NCBI RefSeq assembly: GCF_000153725.1
Contig: NZ_DS022277.1
Coordinates: 219,342 to 283,341, forward strand
Direction of reading: 5' to 3'
Source of the DNA: Salipiger bermudensis HTCC2601
Lineage (GTDB): Bacteria > Pseudomonadota > Alphaproteobacteria > Rhodobacterales > Rhodobacteraceae
DNA: 64,000 bases
Part shown: positions 33,404 through 41,982 of the stretch, piece after piece
Numbering within the stretch: position 1 is the stretch's first letter
Layout of the letters: each line of letters starts with the position of its first letter
Position numbers and translations under genes: made by a program
Notes under the pieces: generated by a model
Told to the model about the DNA's origin: nothing
The model's input: only the letters and a program-made list of their open reading frames with translations
Database searches by the model: none

Positions 33404-34405
33404 TCAGCCCCGCTTTCCGCGCTTGTTCATCAGGTGATCGAAGCTGACCGCCGCGAGCAAGATGAAGCCCTTGATCATGTCCTGCATGTAGACGCTCACG
33501 TCGAGCAGGATCAGCGAGGACGTGACCAGCGACAGCAGCGCCACCCCCAGAACCGCGCCGAAGATCGAGCCCTGCCCGCCCTTGAGCGAGGCGCCCCCGA
33601 TCACCGCCGCGGCGATGACGTTGAGCTCCATGCCGACGCCGAACTGCGGCGTGGCCGAGCCGAAGCGCGCCATGAAGATCACGCCCGCCAGCCCCGTGAG
33701 CGTCGAGCACAGCACGGTCACCCAGAAGATCACGCGCTTGGTGCGGATGCCGGAATACTCGGCCGCCTTCTCGTTCGAGCCGGTGTAAAAGATCGTCCGG
33801 AACTTCGCCGACCGGCGCAGCAGGAAGTCGAAGACCACCGCCAGCACCACGAAGATCAGCACCACCACCGGCAGCCCGCCAAGACTGCCCTGTCCCACGA
33901 ACTTGAACTCGGGCGGCAGGGAGAACAGCGACAGCGGCGTGCCCTTGGTGATGAGCAGGCACAGGCCGCGCACGATCACCATGGCCGCCAGCGACGCGAT
34001 GAAATGCGACAGGCCCACCCGGACCACGAAGAGTCCCATCGCAGCACCCACCGCCGCCGCCGCGCCGACCCCGGCGGCCGAGGCCAGCCACGGGTCGACG
34101 CCCAGCAGGAACAGCTTGCCCGCGACCACCATCGCAAGGCAGACCACCGAGCCCACCGACAGGTCGAGCCCGCCGACGATCAGCAGCACCGTCATCCCGA
34201 TCACAACGATCCCCTCGATCGAGAAGCTTAGGAAGATGGTGCGGAAATTCGACCATGTGAGAAAATACGGGCTGGCAAAGCTCATCACGACGCAAAGCGC
34301 GAGGATGATGCACAGCAGCCCCATCTCGCGCATGCCGGCAAGCTTGCGCAGGGCGCCGGGGGCGCGGGTCTCGGTCATGCCGCCGGGAAGGCTGGTCTCG
34401 CTCAT
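33404..34405 (-). CDS. Ribose/erythritol-type ABC importer permease (RbsC-like)
   Basis: A 333-residue inner-membrane permease of the CUT2 sugar ABC class with 8-10 predicted helices. Family features are LIVGGLDLSVGSVVCLAMVVAG (about 78-100) and the C-terminal VIAAAVIGGASLKGGQGSIFGAVLGVALLS. Only one permease gene is present, so it would act as a homodimer, unlike the LsrC/LsrD heterodimer. Its ATG overlaps the ATPase stop (ATGA). Confidence 0.9.
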   Translation of the reverse strand: MSETSLPGGMTETRAPGALRKLAGMREMGLLCIILALCVVMSFASPYFLTWSNFRTIFLSFSIEGIVVIGMTVLLIVGGLDLSVGSVVCLAMVVAGKLFLLGVDPWLASAAGVGAAAAVGAAMGLFVVRVGLSHFIASLAAMVIVRGLCLLITKGTPLSLFSLPPEFKFVGQGSLGGLPVVVLIFVVLAVVFDFLLRRSAKFRTIFYTGSNEKAAEYSGIRTKRVIFWVTVLCSTLTGLAGVIFMARFGSATPQFGVGMELNVIAAAVIGGASLKGGQGSIFGAVLGVALLSLVTSSLILLDVSVYMQDMIKGFILLAAVSFDHLMNKRGKRG

Positions 34406-35898
34406 GCTGCGTCTCCTTGAATGTGCAGGCCCGAGGCAAGGTGGATGATCGCCTCTTCGGTCATCTCGTCAGGGCCCAGCTCGCCGGTGATCTCGCCCTC
34501 GTGCAGGACGACGATGCGGTCGCTGAGCCCGATCAGCTCGGGCAGTTCGGACGAGATCACCACGACGCCGACTCCCTGTTCGCAAAGCTCGCGCAGGATG
34601 GCGTGGATCTCGGATTTGGCGCCGACATCGACGCCGCGTGTCGGCTCGTCGAGGAACACCACCTTCGGGTTCACCGACAGCATCCGCGCCAGCGCAACCT
34701 TCTGCTGGTTGCCGCCCGACAGGGTGCTTGGAGGGTCCTCGGGCTTGCCCGCCTTCAGCCGCAGCCGGCGGCCCAGCGTCTCGGCCTGCGCGGTTTCCGC
34801 CGCGCGGTCCACCAGCCCGCCCTTTGTCACCTGGCTCAGGCGCAGCGACGAGACGTTCTGCGAGATCGGCATGTCGAGGAACAGTCCCTCGCCCTTGCGG
34901 TCCTCGGAGACGTAGACCATACCGCGCTCGAGCGCGGCGGAGAAATCGGGAATATCGACCGGCTCTCCCATCAGGCGCACGGTCTTGCTGCTGCGCCGCA
35001 GCCCGCAAATCGCCTTGGCGAGCTCGGACCGGCCCGCTCCGATGAGACCGCCGAGCCCCAGGATCTCGCCCTCGCGCAGGGTCAGCGACACATCGCTGAG
35101 CACGTCACAGGACACACCCTCGACCTCGAGCAGCGGCTTGCCCGGCGCCTGCGTGGCCTTGGCCGGGTAAAGATGTGAGATCTCGCGCCCGACCATGTTG
35201 TTCACCACCTCCTGCGGGGTGGTCTCGGGGATGTCGAGGCAAGTGACATATTCGCCATCGCGGAACACCGTGACGCGGTCGCAATGTTCGAAGATCTCGG
35301 CCATGCGGTGCGAGATGTGGATGATGCCAAGCCCCCGCTCGCGCAGTCGGTGCACGATGCGGAACAGTTTTTCCGTCTCGGTCTCGGTCAGAGCCGAGGT
35401 CGGCTCGTCGAGAATGAGGATGCGCGCATCCAGCGTCAGCGCCTTGGCGATCTCGACAAGCTGCTGGTTCGAGATGCTCAGGCTCCCGACCGTTGCGGCG
35501 GGATCGACGTCGCAGAGTTCCGCCAGCACCGCCTTTGCCTTGCGCTCCAGCGCGGCGAAGTTCATCAGGCCGCGCTGCGTGGCGGTGGCGCTCATGAAGA
35601 TGTTCTCGGCCACGCTCACGTCGGGGCAGAGCGCGATTTCCTGATGCACGAAGCCGATCCCGAGCGCCTGCGCCTCCAGCGGAGAGCGGATGCGGCGACG
35701 TTGACCGTCGACGCGGATCTCTCCGGCGTCCGGTTGCAGGATGCCATCGACGATCTTCATCGTGGTCGACTTGCCTGCGCCGTTCTCGCCCGCGAGGGCG
35801 TGGATCTCTCCGGCGCGCAGCTCGAAGGACACGTCGCGCAGCGCCTTCACCGGGCCGAAGCTCTTCGCGATCCTGTTGAGTTGCAAAAGGGGCGGCAT
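34402..35898 (-). CDS. Duplicated-domain sugar ABC ATPase (RbsA/EryE-like)
   Basis: A 498-residue CUT2-type ATPase with two fused nucleotide-binding domains. The first has Walker A AGENGAGKSTTMKI, LSISNQQLVEIAKAL and Walker B ILILDEPTSALTETE. The second has GLIGAGRSELAKAI with a degenerate Walker A, LSGGNQQKVALARML and VVFLDEPTRGVDVGAK. It powers the permease at 33404. Two hairpins separate it from the binding-protein gene upstream; the permease gene overlaps its end by 4 nt. Confidence 0.93.
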   Translation of the reverse strand: MPPLLQLNRIAKSFGPVKALRDVSFELRAGEIHALAGENGAGKSTTMKIVDGILQPDAGEIRVDGQRRRIRSPLEAQALGIGFVHQEIALCPDVSVAENIFMSATATQRGLMNFAALERKAKAVLAELCDVDPAATVGSLSISNQQLVEIAKALTLDARILILDEPTSALTETETEKLFRIVHRLRERGLGIIHISHRMAEIFEHCDRVTVFRDGEYVTCLDIPETTPQEVVNNMVGREISHLYPAKATQAPGKPLLEVEGVSCDVLSDVSLTLREGEILGLGGLIGAGRSELAKAICGLRRSSKTVRLMGEPVDIPDFSAALERGMVYVSEDRKGEGLFLDMPISQNVSSLRLSQVTKGGLVDRAAETAQAETLGRRLRLKAGKPEDPPSTLSGGNQQKVALARMLSVNPKVVFLDEPTRGVDVGAKSEIHAILRELCEQGVGVVVISSELPELIGLSDRIVVLHEGEITGELGPDEMTEEAIIHLASGLHIQGDAA

Positions 35899-35927
35899 GG
35901 TGGCCTCCGGATATGCGGGGAGTGGGC

Positions 35928-35984
35928 GGCGGATCGCGCGAAGGCGATCCGCCGGGAGGAGGCCCGCCCTCGAACCGGGCGGGC
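35928..35984 (-). terminator. Tandem hairpins between the sugar-binding-protein and ATPase genes
   Basis: Two perfect stems lie back to back: GGCGGATCGC/GCGATCCGCC (35928-35953, 10 bp, 6-nt loop) and GCCCGCCC/GGGCGGGC (35962-35984, 8 bp, 7-nt loop). They start about 17 nt after the binding-protein stop codon. Lacking U-tracts, they probably stabilise the 5' cistron or partly attenuate the seven genes downstream. Confidence 0.6.
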
Positions 35985-36001
35985 GCGGGATCGGATGAGG
36001 A

Positions 36002-37045
36002 TCAGCCCTCGATGCCGCGCGTGCCGCGCTTCTTGAGGTACTTGTCCCAGTAGAAGCTCTCGGCGTTCTCCTGCGTCACCACCGAGTAACCGTTGTCGAG
36101 CACCGGAATGCCCATCGGGTTGAAGCCCGCCTCGGCGTGGTCGTTCATCGGGTCGATCAGCTCGGGGTGCTTGGCGAGCCACAGCAGCAGGAAGCCGTAA
36201 TATCCCTGCGTGCCCTGGTTGGGGTTGATCGCGCCGAACATTTCTCCCGCCTGGATCATGTCCAGAACGCTGGCGTTCACGTCCACCGACATGACGCGGA
36301 TGTCGCCGCCGGCTTCCTTGGCGGCCTGTGCGGCGCCCATCGCGGACGAGGCCTCGGGCATGAAGACCGCGCCCAGTTCCGGGTTGGCCTGAGCCAGCGA
36401 GAGCACCGCCTGATAGGCCTTGTTCGGGTCCTGACCGGTCGAGGCGCGACCCACCAGCTCCATGTCGGGGTAGTTGTCCTCCATCTCCTCGATGAAGGCG
36501 GCGACGCGGCGGTCGTGGTTGTCCTGACCGGGGTTCTCGAGCACCGCGTACTGGCCGCTGCCGCCCATGTCCTCGGCGACCTGCTGCGCGGCCACGCGGC
36601 CCTCGCGGGCGTTGTCGGAGGTGACGTAGGACACGCGCTTCGAGTTGGGGCTGTCGGCGGCGAAGGTGACGACGGCGGTGCCCGCCTCGGTCGCACGGTT
36701 GATCGGCTCGACGAAGGGATCGGGGTTCATCGGGTGCAGCAGGATGCCGGCGGGCTGCTTGGCCAGCGCCTGTTCGAAGGTGGCGATCTGCTTGTTGACG
36801 TCATATTCCGGCGTGCCGGTGTAATCCGCCTCGCAACCGAACTGGTGCGCCGCCTGCTTGAACATCTCGTAGACCGGGAACCAGTATTCCACGCCCGACA
36901 CCATCACGTTCATCACGTAGGTCTCGCCCGGCTCGCAGCGGAACGGGCTCTGTTCCCAGGGCGCGTCAGCGTCCTGTGCGCTGGCGACCGAAGCACCGGC
37001 CACGACAAAAGAGGCGGCTGCCGCCGCAAGGAAATTGGTCTTCAT
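36002..37045 (-). CDS. Periplasmic sugar-binding protein of a CUT2 ABC importer (RbsB/LsrB/EryG-like)
   Basis: A 347-residue binding protein with a Sec signal peptide (MKTNFLAAAAASFVVAGASVASAQ, cleavage after ASA at about 23). The mature part has the periplasmic-binding-protein I fold: YVMNVMVSGVEYWFPVYEMFKQAAHQFG, LAKQPAGILLHPMNPDPFVEPINRA and FAADSPNSKRVSYVTSDNAREG. It is the first gene of the eight-gene operon that runs down to 27122. Substrate unknown; a polyol such as erythritol or a pentitol fits the downstream enzymes (inference). Confidence 0.92.
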   Translation of the reverse strand: MKTNFLAAAAASFVVAGASVASAQDADAPWEQSPFRCEPGETYVMNVMVSGVEYWFPVYEMFKQAAHQFGCEADYTGTPEYDVNKQIATFEQALAKQPAGILLHPMNPDPFVEPINRATEAGTAVVTFAADSPNSKRVSYVTSDNAREGRVAAQQVAEDMGGSGQYAVLENPGQDNHDRRVAAFIEEMEDNYPDMELVGRASTGQDPNKAYQAVLSLAQANPELGAVFMPEASSAMGAAQAAKEAGGDIRVMSVDVNASVLDMIQAGEMFGAINPNQGTQGYYGFLLLWLAKHPELIDPMNDHAEAGFNPMGIPVLDNGYSVVTQENAESFYWDKYLKKRGTRGIEG

Positions 37046-37503
37046 CGGATGTCCTCCCTGATCCGGGCTCGCTCTCTCCTATGGCGGGGCCGGTGTCTGA
37101 TGGGCTCAGGATGCGGACGGGCACCGCTGCTGTCAATAAATCCTGAGGCCTGAAATTTATTTCACGATGCCGCATCGCGGCAGCGAATGCCGCCTCTCGG
37201 GCCAGGATGTGACCGCCGCATCGCCCCCGGGACGGGGGGGGTGTCGGCGTGCCGCCGGCGCTGTGCTTAACGGCGCGCACCGCGTTGCACGACGCATCGT
37301 CACTTACGGCAGACGCTGGCATTTCAGGCACGGCAGAGACCGGAAAAACTCGCGTCCAGAGAAGACCTAAGGCGCCCTGATAGCGGCAACCTGCGACCAT
37401 TCGCCTGCCAGTGCGTCGATTGACAGGTGCAGAACGCGAAAAAGTGCTGTTAACCTAAGACATATTGTCTCTTCGTGAGTCCAAGATAGAGATTGAACAG
37501 CAT
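37046..37503. other. Divergent promoter region between the polyol operon and the RND pump
   Basis: No gene is seen in this 458-base spacer. It holds a SorC-type palindrome (37151-37164), an inverted AATAAAT/ATTTATT pair (37135-37161), a GGGGGGGG run near 37233-37241, and an A/T-richer stretch (37420-37500) that should contain the promoter of the RND adaptor gene. An in-frame TTG at 37465 is a possible but less likely start for that gene. Confidence 0.55.
37151..37164. promoter_or_regulatory. Candidate SorC/EryD-type operator upstream of the polyol operon
   Basis: TGAAAT-TT-ATTTCA is a perfect 6-bp inverted repeat about 105-120 nt upstream of the first gene. It is nested in an AATAAAT (37135-37141) / ATTTATT (37155-37161) pair, in an A/T-rich island within otherwise GC-rich DNA. 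SorC regulators such as LsrR and EryD bind A/T-rich palindromes in comparable positions. Confidence 0.45.
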
Positions 37504-38676
37504 ATGCCTCGTTTCGGACGCAGTATTTTCCATTTCGGTCTCGCCATGTTTGCGGCGATCGCGCTTTCCGCCTGCAACGAGGATGACGCCGAGGGTGGCG
37601 CGCAATCCGGGGCGCTGCCTTCCGTGGTCGTGACCGAGGTCACCTCGCGCGACGTCGTCGAGACGGAACGCTTCATCGGCCGGGCAGAGGCAGTCGACAC
37701 CACCGACCTGCGCGCCCGTGTCGAAGGGTTCCTCGAAGAGCGCCGGGTCCGCGAGGGCGAGCGCGTTAGCGAGGGCGACACGCTCTTCAAGATCGAACCT
37801 GCGCCCTACGAGGCCGCGCTGGCACAGGCCGAGGCCTCGGTCGCCGAGGCCGAGGCGGCGCTGGAGCTTGCCGCGGTCGATTTGGCGCGCAACACCCAGC
37901 TGCTCGAGCGGGACACCATCTCTCAGGCCGACTACGACGCCTCCGTGGCCCAACGCGCCACCGCCGAGGCCCGGCTTCAGGCGGCAGAGGCGCGCCGGCA
38001 GGAGGCCGAGATCCGTCTTGGCTATACCGAGATGAAGGCGCCCTTCGATGGCCGCATCGGACGCATCGAGTTCAGCCAGGGCGAGGTCGTCGGCCCGGCC
38101 AGCGGGACGCTCACCAACATCACCCGGATGTCTCCGATCTATGTCAATTTCGGGCTGTCGGAACGCGATCTCGTCGCACTGATCGACTGGGCCGGCGGCG
38201 GCAACCCCCGCGACGCCGGCACCGGCGAGGCGGTGCTGGTGCGCGTACAACTGCCCAACGAGCGGATGCTGGACGAAGACGGTCGGCTGGTCTTCGTCGA
38301 CAACCGCGTCGATCCGGCCACTGGCACGATCGACCTGCGGGCAGAGTTCGCCAACGTCTCCGAGACGCTGGTGCCCGGCATGTTCGTCAATGTCGAGATC
38401 GGCCGGCGCGACCCCGAGATCCGCAACATCCTGCCACAGGCAGCGCTGCAACAGGACCAGCAGGGCAGCTACGTGCTTGTGGTTGGCGAGGACGATCTTG
38501 TCGAGCAGCGCTACGTGCAGCTGGGCGACAATCTCGGCGCCGACGTGGTGGTGCTGTCTGGGGCCGAGGCAGGCGAGCAGGTGATCGTCGAGGGCCTGCA
38601 GCGGGTGCGCATCGGCCAGCCGGTCGAACCGGTCCCGGCAGCCGCGCCGGCCGGAGCCGCAGCGACGGAGGAGTAG
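37504..38676 (+). CDS. RND efflux periplasmic adaptor lipoprotein (MexA/AcrA-like)
   Basis: A 390-residue membrane-fusion protein. The N-terminus is a lipoprotein signal with lipobox LSAC (Cys about 24). Next come a biotinyl-lipoyl half-motif (VEGFLEERRVREGERVSEGDTLFKIEP, about 77-103), an alanine/glutamate-rich coiled-coil hairpin (about 105-175), the second lipoyl half (LGYTEMKAPFDGRIGRI) and beta-barrel regions. It links the inner-membrane RND pump encoded next to an outer-membrane channel. No outer-membrane factor gene or TetR regulator is adjacent. The start at 37504 gives the intact lipobox leader; the pump gene begins 4 nt after its stop. Confidence 0.92.
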   Translation: MPRFGRSIFHFGLAMFAAIALSACNEDDAEGGAQSGALPSVVVTEVTSRDVVETERFIGRAEAVDTTDLRARVEGFLEERRVREGERVSEGDTLFKIEPAPYEAALAQAEASVAEAEAALELAAVDLARNTQLLERDTISQADYDASVAQRATAEARLQAAEARRQEAEIRLGYTEMKAPFDGRIGRIEFSQGEVVGPASGTLTNITRMSPIYVNFGLSERDLVALIDWAGGGNPRDAGTGEAVLVRVQLPNERMLDEDGRLVFVDNRVDPATGTIDLRAEFANVSETLVPGMFVNVEIGRRDPEIRNILPQAALQQDQQGSYVLVVGEDDLVEQRYVQLGDNLGADVVVLSGAEAGEQVIVEGLQRVRIGQPVEPVPAAAPAGAAATEE

Positions 38677-38680
38677 GCCC

Positions 38681-41600
38681 GTGTTCTCGTCGTTCTTCAT
38701 CGACCGCCCGAAATTCGCCCTCGTCATCTCGCTGGTGATCTCGCTCTTCGGCCTGATCTCCTACCTGACCCTGCCGGTCGAGAAGTTCCCCGACATCACG
38801 CCCCCCGAGGTCAACGTCTCCACCGCCTTCCTGGGCGCCAGTGCGACCACCGTGGAAGAGTCGGTCGCGGCGCCGCTGGAGGAGCAGATCAACGGCGTCG
38901 ACGACATGATGTACATGTCCTCGAGCAGTGCAGATTCCGGCCTCTACACCATGACCGTGACATTCGCGGTCGGCACCGATCCCGACATCGCCACCGTCAA
39001 CGTGCAGAACCGGGTCTCGCAGGCCAACAGCAAGCTGCCGGCCGACGTGGTGCGCAACGGTGTCTCGACCAGCAAGTCGAGCAGCAACATGCTGCTGATG
39101 GTGGCGCTCTATTCCGAGGACGGCAGCTATGACGAGCTGTTCCTGTCCAACTATGCCAACATCAACCTCCGCGATCCGCTGGCCCGGGTGCCCGGCGTCG
39201 GCCGGGCCGACGTCCTGACCGACCTGAAATACGCGATGCGGATCTGGATGGATCCCGAGCGCCTTGCCGCGCTTGGCATGACGCCGAGCGATTTCGTCGC
39301 CGCGATCCAGGATCAGAACGCCATTGTCCCCGCGGGGACAGTTGGCGGACCTCCGGGCGGAGACGATCCGCAGCTGACCTATACCGTCACCGCGCAGGGC
39401 CTTCTCGACGCACCGGAAGAGTTCGAGCAGATCGTGCTGCGCACGGGCCGCGACGGCGCGCAGGTGACCGTGGGCGATGTCGCCCGGGTCGAGCTGGGCT
39501 CGCAGTTCTACACCTATTCCGGCTCCTTCAATGGCGTCCCGTCATCGGTCATCGGGGTCTACCAGGCGCCGGGCGCCAACGCCGTGGCGGTTTCGGAAGG
39601 GGTCATCTCGACCATCGACCGCCTCGCCGCCAACCTGCCCGAGGGCATGGATTACGCGGTGACCTACAACAACACCGACTTCATCGAGAGTTCGATCGAC
39701 GACGTGATCCAGACGCTGCTGCTCGCGCTCGTGCTGGTGCTCGCGGTGGTCTACATCTTCCTCGGCAGCTGGCGCGCGACGCTGATACCGGCGGTCGCCA
39801 TCCCGGTCTCGCTGATCGGCGCCTTCGCGGTGATGCAAGCGGCGGGAATGAGCCTCAACACCATCTCGCTCTTCGCCCTCGTGCTGGCGATCGGCATCGT
39901 GGTCGACGACGCCATCGTCGTGGTCGAGAACACCGAGCGCCTGATCGCCGAAGGGCTTGCCCCGAAAGAGGCGACCCGGCGGGCCATGCGCGAGGTCACC
40001 GCGCCGGTGATCGCCACCACGCTGGTGCTGCTGGCAGTCTTCGTGCCGGTGACCTTCATGCCCGGCATCACCGGGCGGCTCTACAGCGAATTCGCGATCA
40101 CCATCTCCGGTGCGGTGCTGATCTCCTCGCTCAACGCACTGACCCTGTCGCCGGCGCTCTGCAGCCTGATCCTGAAGCCCCGCAAGGGCGAGCCGCGTGG
40201 CCTGTTGCTCGTCTTCGAGGGCGCGATCTCGGTCACCCGCAACGGCTATGTCGGGATCGTGTCGCGGCTCGCGCGGGTGTCGATCATCGGGATCGTCCTT
40301 GTCGGCGTGGTGCTGTTCGGGCTCGGCGGGCTGTCGCGGATCGCACCGACCGGATTCATCCCGAACGAGGATCAGGGCACCTTCGCCATCGACATCCAGC
40401 TGCCAGACGCGGCAACACTGGCGCGCACCGAGGCGGTCGCGCGCGAGGTCGGCGAGATCATCGCCGATACGCCGGGCGTCAAGGAATACGTCACCGTGAA
40501 CGGCTTCTCGATCCTCTCCGGCGGGGCCGCCGCCAACGGCGCCTTCCTCGCCGTGGTGCTCGACCCGTGGGACGAACGCAGCGATCCCGAGCTGCACGCC
40601 GAGGCGATCCGCGGCCGGGTCGAGCGGCGCCTGCAGCAGATCCCCAGCGCCTCGATCATCACCTTCAGCCCGCCGCCGATCCCTGGCCTCGGCAGCGGCG
40701 ACGGCGTCACGATGCAGATCCAACAGACCGGCGCCGGCACCCCGCAGGAGCTTGACGCGGTGGTCAAGTCGATGATCTTCGCCGCCAACCAGCGCGACGA
40801 GATCGCCCGCAGCTACACCACCTTCCGGGCCAACGTGCCGCAGCTCTTCGTCGATCTCGACCGCGAGCGCGCCAAGGCGCTCGGGGTCAACGTCTCCGAG
40901 GTCTTCACCGCGCTTCAGGCCTATCTCGGGTCGATCTATGTCAACGATTTCAACCTATTCGGGCGAGTTTATCAGGTAAAGATCCAAGCCGAGGGCGAAT
41001 TCCGCGACACGGCCGACGACATCGCCAATCTCTACGTGCGCTCGCAGGCCGGAGAGATGGTGCCGCTGCGCACGCTGGTCACGGTGGAGAACACCGTCGG
41101 ACCGATGAACCTGCCGCGCTACAACCTCTACCGCTCTGCCGCGCTGACCGCGAACACCAGCCCGGGCACCTCGACCGGGGAAGCGATCGCCCTGCTCGAG
41201 CAGGTCGCGGCCGAGACCCTGCCACCGGGCTACAGCTTCGAGTGGACCGGCTCGGCCCTGCAAGAGCAGGAGTCGGGCGGCATCGTGGTGGTCATCCTCG
41301 GGCTGGCGGTGATCTTCGCCTATCTTTTCCTGGTCGCCCAGTACGAGAGCTGGACGATGCCGCTGGCGATCCTGCTCACCGTGCCGCTCGCCCTGCTGGG
41401 CGCCTATGTCGCCGTGCTGATCGCCGGGCGCGACGTCAACCTCTACACCCAGATCGGGATGATCATGCTGATCGGGCTCGGCGCCAAGAACGCCATCCTG
41501 ATTGTCGAGTACGCCATGCATCTGCGGGCCTCGGGCAGGTCGATCTTCGACGCCGGCACCGAGGCGGCACGGCTGCGCTTCCGCGCCGTCATGATGACGG

Positions 41601-41842
41601 CGCTGTCCTTCCTGCTGGGCGTGGTGCCGCTGGTGATCGCCTCGGGCGCCGGTGCCGGCAGCCAGCAGGCCATCGGCATCGCGGTGTTCGGCGGCATGGC
41701 GTTCGCCAGCACGTTTGGCGTCATCCTCACGCCGATCCTCTACGTCGCGCTGCAGTCGGGACGCGAGAAGCTTTCCGGGCGCCATGGCGGCGCGGGGCAC
41801 ACCGCCCCCGACAGGGCCGAGGCCGCTGAAGGCGACACCTGA
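38681..41842 (+). CDS. RND multidrug efflux pump (AcrB/MexB, HAE1 family)
   Basis: A 1,053-residue proton-driven pump of standard length starting at GTG, with a GGAGGAG ribosome site overlapping the adaptor stop. The N-terminus FFIDRPKFALVISLVISLFGL is the first helix. Periplasmic porter loops follow, and the proton-relay aspartates D409-D410 sit in AIGIVVDDAIVVVENTERL. The second relay helix has the matching Lys in GLGAKNAILIVEYAMHLR. The C-terminus is a short charged tail. Broad-substrate export of drugs or hydrophobic compounds across the envelope is expected. Confidence 0.95.
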   Translation: MFSSFFIDRPKFALVISLVISLFGLISYLTLPVEKFPDITPPEVNVSTAFLGASATTVEESVAAPLEEQINGVDDMMYMSSSSADSGLYTMTVTFAVGTDPDIATVNVQNRVSQANSKLPADVVRNGVSTSKSSSNMLLMVALYSEDGSYDELFLSNYANINLRDPLARVPGVGRADVLTDLKYAMRIWMDPERLAALGMTPSDFVAAIQDQNAIVPAGTVGGPPGGDDPQLTYTVTAQGLLDAPEEFEQIVLRTGRDGAQVTVGDVARVELGSQFYTYSGSFNGVPSSVIGVYQAPGANAVAVSEGVISTIDRLAANLPEGMDYAVTYNNTDFIESSIDDVIQTLLLALVLVLAVVYIFLGSWRATLIPAVAIPVSLIGAFAVMQAAGMSLNTISLFALVLAIGIVVDDAIVVVENTERLIAEGLAPKEATRRAMREVTAPVIATTLVLLAVFVPVTFMPGITGRLYSEFAITISGAVLISSLNALTLSPALCSLILKPRKGEPRGLLLVFEGAISVTRNGYVGIVSRLARVSIIGIVLVGVVLFGLGGLSRIAPTGFIPNEDQGTFAIDIQLPDAATLARTEAVAREVGEIIADTPGVKEYVTVNGFSILSGGAAANGAFLAVVLDPWDERSDPELHAEAIRGRVERRLQQIPSASIITFSPPPIPGLGSGDGVTMQIQQTGAGTPQELDAVVKSMIFAANQRDEIARSYTTFRANVPQLFVDLDRERAKALGVNVSEVFTALQAYLGSIYVNDFNLFGRVYQVKIQAEGEFRDTADDIANLYVRSQAGEMVPLRTLVTVENTVGPMNLPRYNLYRSAALTANTSPGTSTGEAIALLEQVAAETLPPGYSFEWTGSALQEQESGGIVVVILGLAVIFAYLFLVAQYESWTMPLAILLTVPLALLGAYVAVLIAGRDVNLYTQIGMIMLIGLGAKNAILIVEYAMHLRASGRSIFDAGTEAARLRFRAVMMTALSFLLGVVPLVIASGAGAGSQQAIGIAVFGGMAFASTFGVILTPILYVALQSGREKLSGRHGGAGHTAPDRAEAAEGDT

Positions 41843-41982
41843 GACCGGATCTCCTGCCGGAGCCGGAGCAAGCTCGCCCCCTGCCAGAGCGGTTGCGCGG
41901 GCGGGCCTTGACCGGGTCGCATCTTGCGGCCCCGCAAGCGATGCCATAGGGGGCGGGCATTCGCAGCAGCAGGACGACCCAG

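Noticed and set aside
32430-34439. A 669-codon minus-strand frame suggesting a regulator with a long N-terminal extension
   Set aside because: The N-terminal half overlaps the permease gene out of frame and is compositionally non-protein-like; the regulator proper starts at 33401.
27122-37045. Interpretation as a genuine AI-2 (Lsr) quorum-signal import operon
   Set aside because: Only LsrF, a SorC regulator and generic CUT2 transporter parts match. LsrG and the second permease are missing, the kinase is nearer EryA/LyxK, and a GlpD-like gene is present that Lsr operons lack.
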